Positions 7,153 to 8,961 of a DNA stretch of 8,961 nt are shown here, one piece after another. The notes beneath the pieces were generated by a model. That model worked only from the letters and a program-made list of their open reading frames with translations, had not been told where the DNA came from and searched no databases. Location of the stretch: positions 1-8,961 of the forward strand of contig JAJYEK010000151.1 of the NCBI GenBank assembly GCA_021785795.1, written 5' to 3'. The stretch comes from Pseudomonadota bacterium. GTDB lineage: Bacteria > Pseudomonadota > Gammaproteobacteria > Acidiferrobacterales > UBA6901. The first letter of the stretch is position 1. Each line of letters opens with the position of its first letter. The translations under genes were made by a program, and so were the position numbers.

Positions 7153-7948
7153 ATCCCAGCCTTTGGTTGAATGGCGTTCAATTTCCCGTCCGCAATCGGC
7201 CTATGCAAGTTCAATGCCTATGCAAGTTCAATGCCGGATGCCCCGATTCGCCCTTTTCCGCCCCCCGCCGGTCGTCCTGACACTGGCTCCCTGCGCGCAC
7301 TCCATGCCCCGACACCTGATGACGGCGTTGTCCCGCACTGTCCTCACGCACGGAAATCGCCGTTTCCCGGCCGTTCCGCGGCAGGCCGCGTCGACGCGCG
7401 GCCAGTTTCGATCAGACGCAGGCCCGTCTGCGCGAACGCGCGCTCCGTTTATGAATTTTGCGTGACCCGTTCAACTGAGGTTGCATGCAAACGCCACTGG
7501 TGACCATGCGCCGCGTAATGGGCACCGTCGTGCGTCGACACCGGTTGTGTGTCCCCACCGTGGGATCTTTCAAGAGAGTATGCAGCAGGCTCGCCCTGGC
7601 GTCTGTATCCCGGGGCAAATGGGGGTTAACAGCCTTGCCTCGGGCGGGTCTCGCTCCCCGGGCGTCGCCGCGGCAGCCAGGAGCGGGCCGGAAGTTCAAC
7701 CCTCGGTCTCCGCGCACGCTCCGGGGGGTCCTGACAATGCCGGTCGCTTTCCTGCGGACCGCCGCAAGGACCCAGGCCGTTCGCCACACCCGTCCGGCGA
7801 ATGGCCAGGAACCCGTCGGCTGCGGCGCAGACACGAAAAAACGAGGGGCCTGATCGTCAGTCCATTTGCCGAGCCCCGTCCTGCCGGGCCGCAATCCGGA
7901 CAGCGTCTCGCCAGGAACTCCTGCGCCGCCCGCCGGCTGACTGGCCTT
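7153..7948. other. Gene-free region between the c-di-GMP gene and the HIG1 gene
   Basis: No convincing gene was found on either strand. Candidate frames at 7171-7503 plus, 7485-7853 plus and 7412-7960 minus translate to Pro/Arg/Ala-rich sequence without recognisable domains and overlap one another. Only 7485 has a plausible ribosome binding site (GAGG four bases before ATG). Items of note are the 17-bp tandem duplication at 7199-7235 and the 10-bp palindrome TTGCATGCAA at 7481-7490. The region may hold an untranslated RNA, a long leader or a decayed gene; sequence alone does not decide. Confidence 0.4.
7199..7235. repeat. Exact tandem duplication of a 17-bp unit
   Basis: The unit GCCTATGCAAGTTCAAT occurs at 7199-7215 and again at 7216-7232, followed by a further GCC, giving 2.2 perfect copies. 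It is much less GC-rich than its surroundings and lies upstream of the minus-strand c-di-GMP gene and its doubtful leader ORF. On the minus strand each copy carries TTGAAC and TTGCAT. Confidence 0.85.
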
Positions 7949-7971
7949 CCGGCAATGCAAGACGTTGCCGG
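7949..7971 (-). terminator. Hairpin downstream of the HIG1 gene
   Basis: CCGGCAA (7949-7955) and TTGCCGG (7965-7971) form a perfect 7-bp stem with a 9-nt loop, extendable by flanking TT/AA pairs with one bulge. It lies about 30 bp past the HIG1 stop codon. No T-run follows on the minus strand, so it is a transcript-end hairpin candidate rather than a clear intrinsic terminator. Confidence 0.35.
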
Positions 7972-8000
7972 GAAAGCGGGCTCTGCCTTCAGACGGTCAT

Positions 8001-8195
8001 TCAGTGCGCCGCAAGGTAGACGGTCAGCAGCACGAGCAGTATCGTGATCGCCTGCATCGCAACCCGCGTGCCCATCAATTGAATCTCGTGCTTGCGGTCG
8101 AAGGCACCGCCGTGTCCCATCGAAGTTATTCCGGTCGCCAGGGTCACGAGGGTCGCCAGCATGCCCAGCATGATAAACAGCGTCAGAATCGTCAT
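8001..8195 (-). CDS. HIG1 domain-containing twin transmembrane protein
   Basis: A 64-aa protein with two predicted inner-membrane helices (about 2-24 and 44-62). They flank a polar loop with GGAFDRKHEIQLMGTRVAMQ, matching the conserved loop of the HIG1 (hypoxia-induced gene) family. Bacterial members are small 'twin transmembrane' proteins; mitochondrial relatives (Rcf1, HIGD1A) associate with respiratory complexes, so a link to terminal oxidase is possible but unproven here. ATG 8195 is preferred over ATG 8201: the GGAGG at 8207-8203 is seven bases from the former and only one from the latter, and family members usually begin directly with the hydrophobic helix. It stands alone, about 200 bp downstream of a same-strand histidine kinase gene. 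An FNR-type box, a -10 element and a 5'UTR hairpin lie upstream, so induction under low oxygen is predicted. Confidence 0.87.
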   Translation of the reverse strand: MTILTLFIMLGMLATLVTLATGITSMGHGGAFDRKHEIQLMGTRVAMQAITILLVLLTVYLAAH

Positions 8196-8202
8196 GGCCA
8201 TT

Positions 8203-8210
8203 CCTCCTTT
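8203..8210 (-). promoter_or_regulatory. Strong ribosome binding site that decides the HIG1 start
   Basis: AAAGGAGG on the minus strand is near-complementary to the 16S 3' end. Spacing is seven bases to ATG 8195 and one base to ATG 8201, so the inner ATG is the functional start. Confidence 0.8.
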
Positions 8211-8229
8211 CTGTCATCTGCACCCGTCA

Positions 8230-8262
8230 TTTTCCCGGCCGCCTGCGAGGCAGCCGGTAAAA
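8230..8262 (-). other. 5'UTR stem-loop of the HIG1 transcript
   Basis: On the minus strand, CCGGCTGCC (8257-8249) pairs with GGCGGCCGG (8243-8235) around the 5-nt loop TCGCA. The stem is nine pairs including one U-G wobble, extended by four A-U pairs after one mismatch. Read on plus, the wobble becomes a C-A mismatch, so the fold is better in HIG1 sense RNA. It lies between the predicted transcription start and the ribosome binding site. Confidence 0.55.
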
Positions 8263-8277
8263 AAGCGGTGTTGCATG

Positions 8278-8288
8278 ATTAAAATCTA
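8278..8288 (-). promoter_or_regulatory. Predicted -10 region of the HIG1 promoter
   Basis: The minus strand reads TAGATTTTAAT (8288-8278), containing TAGATT and TTTAAT as alternative -10 hexamers. With TAGATT, transcription starts near 8276, which places the FNR-type box at about -41. No consensus -35 occurs 16-18 bp upstream, as expected for an activator-dependent promoter. Confidence 0.5.
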
Positions 8289-8309
8289 GGCTGCCGGAGG
8301 GAATCCGCA

Positions 8310-8323
8310 TTGACGTGGGTCAA
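8310..8323. promoter_or_regulatory. FNR/ANR/DNR-type operator upstream of the HIG1 gene
   Basis: TTGAC-GTGG-GTCAA is a perfect palindrome with N4 spacing, fitting the FNR-family consensus TTGAY-N4-RTCAA. Its centre (8316.5) lies about 40-42 bp upstream of the transcription start predicted from the -10 TAGATT, which is the class II activator position. It is in the gap between the histidine kinase and HIG1 genes, both minus strand, so HIG1 is the natural target. Confidence 0.7.
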
Positions 8324-8373
8324 GCAGTCACGCTTTAGACACCGTATACCGCAAAACGGCCGACGAGGGCAGA

Positions 8374-8392
8374 CCCGGCTTTCGGAACCGGG
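8374..8392 (-). terminator. Hairpin just after the histidine kinase gene
   Basis: CCCGG (8374-8378) pairs with CCGGG (8388-8392), and the stem continues through TT/AA with one bulged base. It begins about five bases after the TGA stop. Only a short, poor T content follows on the minus strand, so termination is plausible but weak. Confidence 0.35.
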
Positions 8393-8397
8393 CGGCG

Positions 8398-8961
8398 TCA
8401 GCCGGCCGCTGCCGATCCTCGCGAGACCAGCGCAAAGCGCACGGTCGCCCTGAGTCCCCGACCGTTCTTGCCAACTCCGAGCGCAATGCGGCCGCGATGG
8501 CGCTCAACGATGTTCTTGACAATCGCCAGGCCCAGCCCGCTTCCGGGTACCTGGGTACCGGGCTCGCGATAAAACCGGTCGAATACCCGCGAAAGATGTT
8601 CGGCACAGATGCCGGGCCCGCTGTCTTCCACTTCCAGCACCGCATCCCCGGCAGCAGCGCTGACGCTCAGATCGATGCGTCCGCCGCTCGGCGTATAGCG
8701 GATGGCATTGTCCACCAGATTCCCCAGCATCACACGCAGACTGTCCGAATCAACGTCCACCATCGCCGGCTCGATATGCGCAATGCCGAGATCCACGCCC
8801 CGGTCCACTGCCAGCGCCGCGTAGTCGGCGACGACGGCGCGCGCCATTTCGTCGACAGAGGCAGCACCGGACACCGCGGGTACCGCCTGCGGCTCTGCAC
8901 GCGCCAGCGCCAGCAGCTGCTGTACCAGATGAATGGCGCGACCGATGCCGGATCGCAGTTC
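8398..8961 (-). CDS. Sensor histidine kinase, QseC/TctE-like, C-terminal part (N-terminus outside window)
   Basis: The last 187 residues of a two-component sensor kinase, open to the window edge. The first residues visible, with GIGRAIHLVQQLLALARAEP, are the second helix of the dimerisation domain; the phospho-accepting His lies just outside. The ATP-binding domain is complete: N-box LGNLVDNAIRYTPSGG, G1 box EVEDSGPGI, F-box RVFDRFYR and G2 box GSGLGLAIVKNI. The helix sequence is typical of kinases paired with OmpR-type regulators in the QseC/TctE group; the partner gene is expected upstream, beyond base 8961. The GTG at 8874 is internal, not a start. The signal sensed cannot be inferred because the periplasmic part is absent. 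Stop is TGA at 8400-8398; the HIG1 gene follows on the same strand after a promoter-bearing gap. Confidence 0.95.
   Translation of the reverse strand, partial: ELRSGIGRAIHLVQQLLALARAEPQAVPAVSGAASVDEMARAVVADYAALAVDRGVDLGIAHIEPAMVDVDSDSLRVMLGNLVDNAIRYTPSGGRIDLSVSAAAGDAVLEVEDSGPGICAEHLSRVFDRFYREPGTQVPGSGLGLAIVKNIVERHRGRIALGVGKNGRGLRATVRFALVSRGSAAAG

Noticed and set aside
7485..7853. 122-codon plus-strand frame with GAGG before its ATG
   Set aside because: Arg-rich low-information translation, no family, and overlap with other equally open frames. The ATG lies inside a palindrome and may be chance.
7412..7960. 182-codon minus-strand frame downstream of the HIG1 gene
   Set aside because: It starts inside a hairpin, has no good ribosome binding site, and its translation resembles no protein family.
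7696..8223. 175-codon minus-strand frame overlapping the HIG1 gene
   Set aside because: It is in a different frame from HIG1, whose domain and ribosome binding site are convincing.

Overview
The window looks like chromosomal DNA of a GC-rich proteobacterium, most likely a gammaproteobacterium or a betaproteobacterium. This rests on the EttA C-terminus, a QseC/TctE-type histidine kinase, a CBS-PAS-GGDEF-EAL protein, a HIG1-domain membrane protein and an FNR-family operator. No similarity search was possible, so the taxonomy is inference. No phage, transposon, CRISPR array, tRNA or rRNA was found.

Layout, left to right. (1) 1-419, plus strand: C-terminal end of the ABC-F translation factor EttA. 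(2) 503-2274, minus strand: a polyphosphate kinase 2 of the class III type, followed 89 bp downstream by a NIP-like aquaporin, probably one transcript. A good sigma-70-like promoter with a perfect inverted repeat over its -35 box lies upstream of ppk2. (3) 2379-2842: gene-free GC-rich spacer between the divergent ppk2 and ABC genes. (4) 2843-4666, plus strand: an ATM1/ABCB7-type ABC exporter with its glutathione-contact residues conserved. (5) 4724-6763, minus strand: a four-domain cyclic-di-GMP enzyme, convergent with the exporter. (6) 6764-8000: about 1.2 kb without a convincing gene. It holds one doubtful ORF that overlaps the start of the c-di-GMP gene by ATGA, and a 17-bp tandem duplication. 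(7) 8001-8195, minus strand: a 64-aa HIG1-domain inner-membrane protein. Its upstream region has a perfect FNR/ANR-type box placed as expected for a class II activator site, then a strong 5'UTR hairpin and a strong ribosome binding site. (8) 8398-8961, minus strand: the catalytic half of an OmpR-partner sensor histidine kinase, cut by the window edge.

The genes do not form one obvious machine. Several are compatible with energy, redox or oxygen stress: nucleotide recharging from polyphosphate, glutathione-conjugate export, CBS-gated c-di-GMP turnover and a hypoxia-type membrane protein. This shared theme is inference. The strongest leads are the FNR-box-to-HIG1 promoter architecture, the aquaporin's unusual pore residues and its pairing with ppk2, and the palindromic operator at the ppk2 promoter.
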